A stretch of 7,986 bases of DNA from Candidatus Nanohalarchaeota archaeon. GTDB lineage: Archaea; EX4484-52; B79-G9. The translations under genes and the position numbers were made by a program. The stretch spans positions 1-7,986 of the forward strand of contig DAOVYR010000042.1 of the NCBI GenBank assembly GCA_030635525.1, written 5' to 3'. Shown in pieces: positions 1-5,782 of the stretch; positions within the stretch are counted from its first letter, which is position 1, and the number at the start of each line of letters is the position of its first letter. The notes below the pieces were generated by a model. It did no database searches and was not told the DNA's origin. It worked only from the letters and a program-made list of their open reading frames with translations.

Positions 1-232
1 GCGTATTAAGATCCGCTGAATAAACCTTATCAATCTGCGCAGTCTTCACACAAGAAACTTTCCTTTTCAAAAGAGGTCTCATATCCACAAAAAAAAGATC
101 AATAGGCTTAAACACCTTAACTGCTTCATGTTTGCCCAAAAACACCCACGACATATGTGTCTCTATAACTTTCCGAATACCCGAAAGATACTCATCAATT
201 GCAGAAACATACACACACTGAACATTATCCAT
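1..232 (-). CDS. N-terminal part of a COG2187-type aminoglycoside-phosphotransferase-like kinase (partial)
   Basis: Read on the minus strand, an open frame of 77 codons starts at ATG 232-230 and runs off the left edge without a stop. The start is set by an AGGTG SD site at 242-238, 5 nt upstream. The visible protein has ETHMSWVFL (residues 24-32), then AVKVFKPIDLFFVD (37-50), RPLLKR (52-57), a Cys at 61 and YSADL (71-75). This matches the usual N-terminal pattern of COG2187 proteins as I remember it (THISWVFL..., YK.KKPV...FLDF, LEKR, C.., R..P.LYL), which is the first lobe of an aminoglycoside-phosphotransferase-like fold often fused to a P-loop kinase. The catalytic part lies outside the window, so substrate and activity cannot be judged. 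It is divergent from the phosphoesterase gene across a 55-nt gap. The family call rests on pattern memory only. Confidence 0.55.
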   Translation of the reverse strand, partial: MDNVQCVYVSAIDEYLSGIRKVIETHMSWVFLGKHEAVKVFKPIDLFFVDMRPLLKRKVSCVKTAQIDKVYSADLNT

Positions 233-237
233 CAAAG

Positions 238-242
238 CACCT
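238..242 (-). promoter_or_regulatory. Shine-Dalgarno site of the left-edge kinase gene
   Basis: The minus strand reads AGGTG, 5 nt before ATG 232. It supports that start over the upstream TTG and GTG codons. No clear separate TATA box can be picked for this gene. The A/T tract at 258-273 is shared with the divergent phosphoesterase gene. Confidence 0.55.
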
Positions 243-259
243 GATATATCATATGGATA

Positions 260-269
260 TTAAAAAATA
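260..269 (+). promoter_or_regulatory. TATA-like box of the phosphoesterase gene
   Basis: TTAAAAAATA is centred about 24 nt before ATG 288. No SD is visible before this ATG, so a leaderless transcript starting at or next to the ATG is the simplest reading. Confidence 0.4.
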
Positions 270-287
270 AAAAACCAAGATACTTAC

Positions 288-731
288 ATGTCACAAGAAC
301 AGTACCAAAAAAAGCGCAATAATCCCACAACAACAAAACCCCAAAGCAAAAACCCCATCTACATAATCCAGCAACACAACGCAACTAGACTGCACTGGGA
401 CCTGCGCCTGGAAATAGACAACACACTGAAAAGCTGGGCACTCCCAAAAGAGCCCCCAACTGAAATAGGCACAAAACGCCTCGCAGTAGAGACACAAGAC
501 CACCCGATAGAATACGCAGCCTTTGAGGGCACAATCCCAAAAGGCAGCTACGGCGCAGGCGAAGTAAAAATATGGGACAAAGGCACATTCACCATGATAG
601 AATCCGACAAAGACAAACTAATAATAGACATACACGCAAAACAACTAAACGGCACCTACGCCCTGATAAAAACCCGCTTTGCAGGCTCAAAATCCAAAAA
701 CACTTGGCTCTTCTTCAAAAAAAAGATCTGA
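288..731 (+). CDS. Stand-alone LigD-type DNA 3'-phosphoesterase (PE domain)
   Basis: A 147-residue protein that is a complete LigD-type phosphoesterase domain. Members remove 3'-phosphate and 3'-ribonucleotide ends from DNA, in a Mn-dependent reaction, before ligation. Every active-site residue described for Pseudomonas aeruginosa LigD PE is present at a constant offset of 12: H30, H36, D38, R40, K54, R64, H72 and Y76 correspond to H42, H48, D50, R52, K66, R76, H84 and Y88. Core motifs are HNATRLHWDLRLE (30-42) and FEGTIPKGSYGAGEVKIWD (79-97), closing with a W-L-F-K strand near the C terminus. The first 20 or so residues are basic and Gln/Asn-rich and probably disordered. No ligase or polymerase domain is fused, and no ligase or Ku gene lies in the window. 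The coding strand is strikingly C/A-rich and G-poor. The stop lies 10 nt from the end of the convergent Lrp-like gene. Confidence 0.93.
   Translation: MSQEQYQKKRNNPTTTKPQSKNPIYIIQQHNATRLHWDLRLEIDNTLKSWALPKEPPTEIGTKRLAVETQDHPIEYAAFEGTIPKGSYGAGEVKIWDKGTFTMIESDKDKLIIDIHAKQLNGTYALIKTRFAGSKSKNTWLFFKKKI
717..724 (-). terminator. T-run, possible terminator of the Lrp-like gene
   Basis: Eight A on the plus strand read as TTTTTTTT on the minus strand, 18 to 25 nt beyond the Lrp-like stop. Archaeal termination commonly uses U-tracts. The run lies inside the 3' end of the phosphoesterase gene, so it could also just encode lysines. Confidence 0.3.
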
Positions 732-741
732 AATCAAGCAT

Positions 742-1716
742 TTACACTTTATCCACAAGAACAGATATTGGTATATCTGTATTCTTTACAATATTACCAA
801 TACGATAAATTATGAAATCATGGAACTGATATTTCTCCCTTAATTCGCAGATAATGGGCATATAATCCGATAGTGTTTCTATCTTCACAATTAGTTTGTA
901 CTTTCCAAGAACCTTGATAACTGTTGTTATCTCTGGAATCTGGCGAAGGAACAAAATAATTTTCTTTATTTGCCTGGGTGTGATGTAATCAAAATTTATT
1001 AAAAGGATACAGCCACGGATATCAAGTTTGTCATAATTTATTGTTATCGTATATTTCCTGATTATTTCCTCTTTCTCGAGTTCTTTTTTTATCTTTATAA
1101 CTGTTCTCGGATCAAGTTTTGTTTTTTGTGCAATTTTGATAATTGGCTTACTTGGATTGAGGAAGAGTTCTGCCAAAACTCTCTTTGCATTGTCTGAAAG
1201 AGTAACAGGTATTTTGTCACCGGAAACAATCTCATCGTGTTCTGGCTCAACATTCTTGTTAAGGTATCTTTTTGACAAATGATGTTTAACAATAATTGGA
1301 AATATTTCAATAACTTTAACTGATTGGCTAAAAACCTCTAAAAATTTTGAATGATGTTTATTGAAAAAGGATAGATTTGGAACCGTATACTCAATCATCA
1401 AATCAGCGCCATAAGAGATGCTTTCTATAAACGTAACATTCTCCGATTTATCCAGATAATCAACAACCTCCTGCTGTTTCTGCTTATCCGATGTTGTGAA
1501 AACCATGAAAACCCAGAGATTTATCAAGCCAAATTTAGCTGAATCAATCTGTGTTTTGTATGTTTGAATGATCTTATCTTTCTCAAATTTGTCTAACCGA
1601 TAGCTGACTAATTGCGGACTTATCCTCAGTCTTTTAGCTAAAGCTTTCTGCGATATTCTTGAGTTTACGCTTAGTTCATAGAGTAATCTGTATTGAAAAT
1701 CAGTTTTTCTGGTCAT
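742..1716 (-). CDS. Tandem Lrp/AsnC-like transcriptional regulator
   Basis: A 324-residue soluble protein, about twice the usual Lrp/AsnC length. It holds two copies of the basic plan. The first winged helix is at about 5-50 (ISQKALAKRLRISPQLVSYR, with the wing at DKIIQTYKTQID) and is followed by a RAM-like alpha/beta segment at about 63-145. A second helix-turn-helix is at about 173-222 (IIKIAQKTKLDPRTVIKIKK), with a second RAM-like segment at about 233-312. It is probably a DNA-binding regulator responding to an amino acid or other small ligand, but no ligand can be named. The ATG at 1716 has no SD and sits about 25 nt from a TATA-like box, so it is probably leaderless. It is divergent from the ATP-grasp gene, with a shared control region of about 100 bp. 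Autoregulation and control of that gene is the obvious inference. Confidence 0.82.
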   Translation of the reverse strand: MTRKTDFQYRLLYELSVNSRISQKALAKRLRISPQLVSYRLDKFEKDKIIQTYKTQIDSAKFGLINLWVFMVFTTSDKQKQQEVVDYLDKSENVTFIESISYGADLMIEYTVPNLSFFNKHHSKFLEVFSQSVKVIEIFPIIVKHHLSKRYLNKNVEPEHDEIVSGDKIPVTLSDNAKRVLAELFLNPSKPIIKIAQKTKLDPRTVIKIKKELEKEEIIRKYTITINYDKLDIRGCILLINFDYITPRQIKKIILFLRQIPEITTVIKVLGKYKLIVKIETLSDYMPIICELREKYQFHDFIIYRIGNIVKNTDIPISVLVDKV

Positions 1717-1734
1717 ATTCTTTTATTTATCTGC

Positions 1735-1746
1735 ATAAATATATAT
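1735..1746 (-). promoter_or_regulatory. TATA-like box of the Lrp-like gene
   Basis: ATAAATATATAT (plus-strand reading) is centred about 25 nt from ATG 1716 in the minus direction. This is the spacing expected for a leaderless archaeal promoter. Confidence 0.5.
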
Positions 1747-1785
1747 GTCTGATGTCTTTTTACAAAGAATTCACTGGGTGCGGTC

Positions 1786-1793
1786 TTATATTT
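1786..1793 (+). promoter_or_regulatory. TATA-like box of the ATP-grasp gene
   Basis: TTATATTT is centred about 26 nt before ATG 1815. It points to a leaderless transcript beginning at ATG 1815 and argues against the upstream in-frame TTG at 1800, which would then be untranscribed. Confidence 0.45.
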
Positions 1794-1814
1794 CTGTAGT
1801 TGCTAGTAAGTGAT

Positions 1815-3176
1815 ATGATGCAACCCGCACTTATGGAACGATTCCCTGTAATTCCCATCATTGATTCTCAAGATCCTGCTATTGAGAGTAATGTAATTCT
1901 TGACCCTGATACGGCTTATGTCCTCTCTGTAGCGAGGAAACCTCACATGTCTAACCTTACAGGATATCTGCTGCCTACTTTACGTCAGAATTATGGCAGA
2001 GATGTTGAGCATATAGCCATAGTCCCTTCCAGACCGGATGATGGGCTATATGTACTGGTCAATAAAGATTTGAAACCATTGATGACCGATGATGCGAATA
2101 ATTATGGTCTTTTGAATGTGTCTTCTGATGAGATGAACAGGCAGGTGTCTTCAAGCAAGTTTGTAGGGGATTTGATTGAAGATATACTAGAGCATCAACC
2201 AGATGTGTTTGTTAATCTTTATAAGAATTCAAAGGATTATGGTTTTGATTGTGACCGTGTAAAGGTTATTGCCCCGAGGGCAAAGTGTGTTGAGTATTTT
2301 GATAACAAAATCAATCAAAAAAAGGTTGTTGCAGCCCTGGATCTTCCAGTGCCAAGAAGTTTTATTGCTAATAATTTTGATGAACTAATTGAGCTTTACA
2401 GGGAAAATTTTGATGGAGATGCATTTATTACATGTTCACATGGCAGTTCAGGCTCTGGAAGTGAACGTGTCTGTTCTGAGGGAAACATATTGTCTTCGTC
2501 AAAAATCAAGCCAGATGATGAGTATGTTATTGCTGATTATTTAGACCTTAAGTTATCGCCTTCAACTTTCGGTATAATTGCAGGTGATGGTGTCTATGTT
2601 GCCGGGATTTTTGACCTGATTATGGATGGTCCTAATTATTTAGGTGCGATTTCGCCAACATTAGCAACTCCTGAGCAAAAAGATGAAATGATTGCACTTA
2701 CAGAAGATGTTGGGAAATATCTTGGCGAATACGGTTATAGAGGTCCTTATGGTATTGATTTTATGATTGATAACCACGGGAAAGTCTATTTTACAGAGAT
2801 TAATCCAAGAGTTGGCGGTTCAACAACAGAACTTACAAAAGCTCATATGGAAGCTAATCCGGAAGTACCAAGCATTCCAGAGATAATATATGATGCTGTT
2901 ATTTATGATACTCTTGGCTTTAGTCCAGAATCTTGTGAACTTCCTCAAGATGCATGGGCTCATAAGGTAATCTTTGGATATACAGGAGACCACACCAAGA
3001 CCCTTGAGGCACCCGACCCGAAGTACACGGGGATTGTTGGTTATCCGGGAGATAATTTGAAACTTTACACACCTACAAAATTAGGGCTTGTTGCATACAG
3101 AGGAAATCCAGATGCAACTAGGGACGAAATATTATCTGCTTTAGATGAAAGAATAAGAGATATAAATCCATATTAA
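1815..3176 (+). CDS. ATP-grasp carboxylate-amine (or thiol) ligase of unknown substrate
   Basis: A 453-residue protein from the chosen ATG. An in-frame TTG at 1800 would add 5 residues, and ATG 1818 or 1833 are also possible. ATP-grasp ligases activate a carboxylate as acyl phosphate and join it to an amine or similar nucleophile. Counting from ATG 1815, the N-terminal region (about 1-155) is a pre-ATP-grasp-like domain. The ATP-grasp entry follows as PRAKCVEYFDNKINQKKVV (154-172) and LPVPRSF (177-183). The flexible Gly/Ser loop HGSSGSGSE (209-217) would cover the phosphates, and the metal site is FTEINPRVGGSTTE (326-339; E328, N330 and R332 are the expected ligands). A C-terminal domain of about 110 residues follows. 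I cannot assign a substrate; peptide or amino-acid ligases are the nearest type. It is divergent from the Lrp-like regulator, which suggests amino-acid-linked control. Codons often end in T, unlike downstream plus-strand genes. Confidence 0.82.
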   Translation: MMQPALMERFPVIPIIDSQDPAIESNVILDPDTAYVLSVARKPHMSNLTGYLLPTLRQNYGRDVEHIAIVPSRPDDGLYVLVNKDLKPLMTDDANNYGLLNVSSDEMNRQVSSSKFVGDLIEDILEHQPDVFVNLYKNSKDYGFDCDRVKVIAPRAKCVEYFDNKINQKKVVAALDLPVPRSFIANNFDELIELYRENFDGDAFITCSHGSSGSGSERVCSEGNILSSSKIKPDDEYVIADYLDLKLSPSTFGIIAGDGVYVAGIFDLIMDGPNYLGAISPTLATPEQKDEMIALTEDVGKYLGEYGYRGPYGIDFMIDNHGKVYFTEINPRVGGSTTELTKAHMEANPEVPSIPEIIYDAVIYDTLGFSPESCELPQDAWAHKVIFGYTGDHTKTLEAPDPKYTGIVGYPGDNLKLYTPTKLGLVAYRGNPDATRDEILSALDERIRDINPY

Positions 3177-3234
3177 AAAGACACCCTATCAGGCCATCAT
3201 TTATTAGAAGTTTACTGCCATATGAGCTTTTGTA

Positions 3235-3247
3235 AGTTCAACGAACT
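3235..3247. repeat. Inverted repeat AGTTC-AAC-GAACT
   Basis: A 5-bp inverted repeat with a 3-nt centre lies in the 146-nt gap before the B3/B4 gene. The same AGTTC word recurs twice in direct orientation at 3299-3308, just after the TATA box. It could be an operator or a short hairpin, and chance is possible at this length. I see nothing else in this gap besides the TATA box. Confidence 0.3.
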
Positions 3248-3288
3248 CGAAAAAAACACAAAAATCAAGAACCATAGAATTTTTAGCA

Positions 3289-3299
3289 ATATATATAAA
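3289..3299 (+). promoter_or_regulatory. TATA box of the B3/B4-domain gene
   Basis: ATATATATAAA is centred about 29 nt before ATG 3323. No SD precedes the ATG, so a leaderless or near-leaderless transcript is likely. Confidence 0.5.
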
Positions 3300-3322
3300 G
3301 TTCAGTTCAAATTCATCTTTTC

Positions 3323-4024
3323 ATGAAATTCAAAATAGACAGCAAAATATTTGAGAAATTTCCTGAATTGAACATAGGGATTGTAACAGTAAAAGGAATT
3401 GACAATACTGGTTCTAACGAAGAGATCATGAATCTGATCAGGGAAAAAGAAAACCAAATCAGAGAGACTTTTAACACAGAAACATTATCCCAGAACCCGA
3501 AAATTGATGCATGGAGAAAAGCATACTCTTCATTTGGCGCAAAACCGAAAAAATACAAATGTTCTGTGGAAAATCTTTATCGGATGATTTTACAGGGAAT
3601 TGAACTCCGCCACATAAACAAAATAGTAGATATCTACAACTACATTTCAATAAAGCATATTATTCCTGTAGGCGGAGATGACATCAATAAAATAGACGGA
3701 AACATAACATTAAAATTCGCCAAGGGAAATGAGCCATTTGTCGAACTCAATTCCGAAGAGACAAAAAATCCAAAAGAAGGAGAAGTTGTTTATGTTGATG
3801 ATAAAGAAGTCCTTTGTAGAAGATGGAATTGGAGAGAATGTGATAAATCAAAAATGACAGAAGAAACAAAAAATGTTGCATTAGTGGTGGAAGGACTCCC
3901 GCCAGTCACAAAACAAGAAATCAGGCAAATCATAGACGAATTAAGCGACTTAATTCAAAAATTCTGCCACGGAGACATCAAAACATTTATTCTGGATAGC
4001 TCTGCACCTGAAACAGAGATTTAG
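3323..4024 (+). CDS. Solo B3/B4 domain protein (PheRS beta-subunit B3/B4-like)
   Basis: A 233-residue soluble protein made of a single B3/B4 domain (COG3382). This is the fold that forms the editing site of the beta subunit of phenylalanyl-tRNA synthetase. Family landmarks are AWRKAYSSFGAKPKKYKCS (63-81), the helix LYRMILQG (85-92), INKIVDIYNYISIKHIIPVGGDD (98-120), in which GGDD follows the conserved proline, and GEVVYVDDKEVLCRRWNWRE (153-172) with the typical RRWNWR signature. The length matches the solo family. There is no synthetase core or anticodon domain, so it is not a PheT fragment. A role in trans-editing of mischarged tRNA or in binding a nucleic acid or amino acid is plausible, but function in this family is not settled. 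It has its own promoter, and its end is 17 nt from the convergent membrane-protein gene. Confidence 0.85.
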   Translation: MKFKIDSKIFEKFPELNIGIVTVKGIDNTGSNEEIMNLIREKENQIRETFNTETLSQNPKIDAWRKAYSSFGAKPKKYKCSVENLYRMILQGIELRHINKIVDIYNYISIKHIIPVGGDDINKIDGNITLKFAKGNEPFVELNSEETKNPKEGEVVYVDDKEVLCRRWNWRECDKSKMTEETKNVALVVEGLPPVTKQEIRQIIDELSDLIQKFCHGDIKTFILDSSAPETEI

Positions 4025-4041
4025 CGTCCCCCAATCAAACT

Positions 4042-4524
4042 TTACTTCTTAATAATCCTATACCCATAAGCAAAAACCCCTAAAACAAGCGAAACCACAC
4101 AAAACAAATACACCTCATGCCCCGAAAACCACCCGTAAACCGGATTGAAATCAGACGGGAAAAACGGCTTGATATCCGTATACAAAAAACAGTCAAGAAG
4201 GATATGAAAATAAACCCCCGAAAAACACCCAATCCCAATACTCCTGACAGAGTCATCCTGCCTAAGCCCAAAATAACCCATGACTTTCTGGATGGGCTCA
4301 TTCACCCGGACCATCACAAAAAAAAGCGCAAGCGCAGCAACTGACCCCCCAAGAATAGAATGAAAAAACCCGTGCAGCGGATAATCAAGCCCGAAAAGCA
4401 GAACAAAAAACGGCTCCAGATCAACAATGACATTAGCAGCCAAAAAACTAGGCAGATTAACAAACCTAAAAAAAACCATACCTGCAAACAGCGCAGGTCC
4501 GAGATGAAATGGTGTAAGTGGCAT
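4042..4524 (-). CDS. Small multi-spanning membrane protein, YdjM/DUF457-like
   Basis: A 160-residue very hydrophobic protein. It opens with PLTPFHLGPAL (2-12), has ANVIVDLEP (30-38), LHGFFHSILGG (50-60) and FHILLDC (106-112), and shows about four or five membrane segments (roughly 9-26, 27-45, 57-73, 97-112, 138-157). The placement of H7, D35, E37, H51, H55, H107 and D111 in or next to membrane helices fits the family annotated as inner-membrane metal-dependent hydrolase (YdjM/DUF457-like). That enzymatic label is weakly founded, and no catalytic activity is claimed here. The C terminus ends in a basic RIIKK. The start ATG at 4524 has a GAGGG SD 6 nt upstream (4535-4531). The coding strand is G/T-rich, so the plus strand here looks very A/C-rich. 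It is divergent from the thioesterase gene. Confidence 0.72.
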   Translation of the reverse strand: MPLTPFHLGPALFAGMVFFRFVNLPSFLAANVIVDLEPFFVLLFGLDYPLHGFFHSILGGSVAALALFFVMVRVNEPIQKVMGYFGLRQDDSVRSIGIGCFSGVYFHILLDCFLYTDIKPFFPSDFNPVYGWFSGHEVYLFCVVSLVLGVFAYGYRIIKK

Positions 4525-4530
4525 ATTATT

Positions 4531-4535
4531 CCCTC
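4531..4535 (-). promoter_or_regulatory. Shine-Dalgarno site of the membrane-protein gene
   Basis: The minus strand reads GAGGG, 6 nt before ATG 4524, which implies a leadered transcript. A possible TATA region is the A/T tract at about 4554-4568 (minus strand), but its exact position is unclear. Confidence 0.45.
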
Positions 4536-4598
4536 AATTCAAATTGACATATGATTATTATTTACTATAGCTAATAAAATGCATCTATTTTCAATATC

Positions 4599-4607
4599 TA
4601 TTTAATA
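4599..4607 (+). promoter_or_regulatory. TATA-like box of the thioesterase gene
   Basis: TATTTAATA is centred about 29 nt before ATG 4632, and no SD is visible. This fits a leaderless transcript. Confidence 0.45.
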
Positions 4608-4631
4608 TTCATACTTTTTATTTATACTTCT

Positions 4632-5096
4632 ATGTTCAGGAACATCTCATTAGGAACCGCGGTAAGCGAAAAGGTAGTCCTTCCAAACGACACGAACCAT
4701 TATTGCACGATATTCGGAGGCACACTGCTCGCCTGGATGGACATTACCGCATTCATCGCAGCGCGAAAATACGCTGGTAACGACGTCGTGACCGTATCTG
4801 TTGATAATGTTGTATTCCGCTCACCATTAAAGGTAGGCGATATCGTAAAAATATCAGCACACGTAACTCTCATCGGCAATACCTCAATTGAAGTCTGCGT
4901 AGACGTCACATCAGATAAAAGAAAGACAATAGAAAATGCCTATTTCACCTTTGTCAATGTTGACAAGGACGGCAAATCCATCCCGGTAGTACAGCCATCA
5001 TTCGAGACCGAAGAAGAAAAAGAAATTTATGATATGCGAAAGAAACAAAAAGAATGCAAAAAGCAGGCCGAAAGACAGTGTTTGACATCCCACTAG
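4632..5096 (+). CDS. Hotdog-fold acyl-CoA thioesterase (YciA/ACOT type)
   Basis: A 154-residue protein with the single hotdog domain of YciA-type acyl-CoA thioesterases, which hydrolyse acyl-CoA to free acid and CoA in the cytoplasm. Key parts are VLPNDTNHY (16-24), FGGTLLAWMD (28-37), VTVSVDNVVFRSPLKVGD (from about 55) and the strand GNTSIEVCVDV. N22 and D37 fall where the family's catalytic or polarising residues lie. The residue before the TIFGG segment is Cys (C25), where most relatives have Gly or Asp. After the hotdog domain comes a charged helix-like tail of about 30 residues rich in Lys, Glu and Gln with two cysteines (KECKKQAERQC), longer than in minimal members. The native acyl group is unknown. 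No fatty-acid or acyl-CoA pathway gene is adjacent. It converges on the rubrerythrin gene with a 36-nt gap. Confidence 0.87.
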   Translation: MFRNISLGTAVSEKVVLPNDTNHYCTIFGGTLLAWMDITAFIAARKYAGNDVVTVSVDNVVFRSPLKVGDIVKISAHVTLIGNTSIEVCVDVTSDKRKTIENAYFTFVNVDKDGKSIPVVQPSFETEEEKEIYDMRKKQKECKKQAERQCLTSH

Positions 5097-5132
5097 CCTC
5101 TGCTTTCTGCAACAGATGAATATTTCGCAACC

Positions 5133-5651
5133 CTAAAACCGCCCGTCTGTCAGCGACAGATGATCCTTCTCAATCTCAATAATCGCAGAAAACACTTCGC
5201 GCACGCGCTCCTCAGTCGCCAGAGCAAGAAATTGCGTATAATGCTGAATTGCATTAGTCTCCCGCTCATTAGACTCGCGCAGATTATTCGAATTCTCCTT
5301 ACTGCATTCATCCTTATTCTTGCTGATATCAGGTCCATCTATCTTCAAAAGCTTAACAATCGTATCCGCATGCTCCCTCTCAACCTTCGCAAGCCTCTTG
5401 AACATAACCTGGTCCGCTTCATTAGAAGCCTTCCTTGCAGCGCAGAAATAAAACTCAGAATTCGAAACCTCAAGCTCAAGAGCCGCAACCAGATTCTTTC
5501 TCGAAACCTCCGTAAGTTCAACCTCAGGCCAACTCCAATCACCCGCAGGCACAATATGCTCCTCATGCGCCCCGCAAAACGGGCAATGTGTAGGAGAAGA
5601 ATCACCGATATATCCCTCACCGCAAATCTTGCACCTGTAGACCTTCACCAT
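5133..5651 (-). CDS. Rubrerythrin with N-terminal rubredoxin-like domain
   Basis: A 172-residue protein. The rubredoxin-like Fe(Cys)4 domain comes first (C7-x2-C10 and C23-x2-C26 in YRCKICGEGY and HCPFCGA), followed by a ferritin-like four-helix domain. Likely di-iron ligands are E61 (EVSNSEFY), E91/H94 (EREH), E131 (ERET) and E161/H164 (EKDH), all in the expected helix positions. The rubredoxin-first order is the reverse of classical rubrerythrin. Such proteins reduce hydrogen peroxide in anaerobes and microaerophiles, drawing electrons from NAD(P)H:rubredoxin reductases. I chose ATG 5651 because GAGGTGG (5663-5657) is an excellent SD 5 nt before it; the in-frame GTG at 5660 lies inside that SD. 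A TATA box at about 5692-5703 would give a leader of roughly 20 nt. It is divergent from the membrane winged-helix gene, so an oxidative-stress link to the metal operon is possible but unproven. Confidence 0.9.
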   Translation of the reverse strand: MVKVYRCKICGEGYIGDSSPTHCPFCGAHEEHIVPAGDWSWPEVELTEVSRKNLVAALELEVSNSEFYFCAARKASNEADQVMFKRLAKVEREHADTIVKLLKIDGPDISKNKDECSKENSNNLRESNERETNAIQHYTQFLALATEERVREVFSAIIEIEKDHLSLTDGRF

Positions 5652-5656
5652 ATAAA

Positions 5657-5663
5657 CCACCTC
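5657..5663 (-). promoter_or_regulatory. Shine-Dalgarno site of the rubrerythrin gene
   Basis: The minus strand reads GAGGTGG, 5 nt before ATG 5651. It overlaps the GTG at 5660 and so excludes that codon as the start. Confidence 0.7.
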
Positions 5664-5691
5664 ATATATTCATATCTATCTATTGCACTCC

Positions 5692-5703
5692 AAAATATAT
5701 ATT
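5692..5703 (-). promoter_or_regulatory. TATA box of the rubrerythrin gene
   Basis: A run of alternating A/T at 5692-5703 is centred about 47 nt from ATG 5651. A transcript starting about 26 nt downstream of it would carry a leader of about 20 nt containing the SD. Confidence 0.45.
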
Positions 5704-5724
5704 TCTGAACATCATCCCTATAAT

Positions 5725-5740
5725 CAGGATATTATGCCTG
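5725..5740. repeat. Inverted repeat CAGG-N8-CCTG upstream of the winged-helix gene
   Basis: A short inverted repeat (4-bp arms, 8-bp centre) lies between the two divergent TATA boxes, about 12 bp upstream of the winged-helix TATA box. Its position would suit an operator. The arms are short enough for chance. Confidence 0.22.
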
Positions 5741-5751
5741 GATACACAACC

Positions 5752-5764
5752 TATTTAAAATATA
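5752..5764 (+). promoter_or_regulatory. TATA box of the membrane winged-helix gene
   Basis: TATTTAAAATATA is centred about 25 nt before ATG 5783, and no SD is seen. This is another likely leaderless transcript. Confidence 0.55.
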
Positions 5765-5782
5765 GAACAAATCACCTAAATC

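Noticed and set aside
291..588. Two minus-strand open frames over the phosphoesterase gene
   Set aside because: They are hydrophobic, Cys/Leu-rich shadows of the C/A-rich coding strand. The plus-strand gene has a complete active site.
572..808. Plus-strand frame spanning the end of the phosphoesterase gene and the Lrp-like gene end
   Set aside because: It is out of frame with the real gene, shows His/Arg/Thr-rich low-complexity translation and crosses two convergent genes.
1800..1814. TTG at 1800 as the start of the ATP-grasp gene
   Set aside because: The TATA-like box at 1786-1793 would place the transcript start at about 1815, so the TTG would lie upstream of the mRNA. It is kept only as an alternative.
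3177..3322. Possible tRNA or small RNA gene in the longest intergenic gap
   Set aside because: No cloverleaf, GTTCGA-type T loop with matching acceptor stem, or other RNA structure could be seen. Only an inverted repeat and a TATA box stand out.
4117..4554. Two plus-strand Lys/Pro-rich frames opposite the small membrane protein
   Set aside because: They are basic, low-complexity translations caused by the A/C-rich strand. The minus strand has a start, SD and membrane helices.
5652..5660. GTG 5660 as the rubrerythrin start
   Set aside because: The codon is part of the GAGGTGG SD that serves ATG 5651. The rubredoxin domain begins right after that ATG.
5160..5708. Long plus-strand open frame of 182 codons antisense to rubrerythrin
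   Set aside because: The translation is dominated by Arg, Leu and Ile with no domain, while the minus strand encodes a clear rubrerythrin with all metal ligands and an SD.
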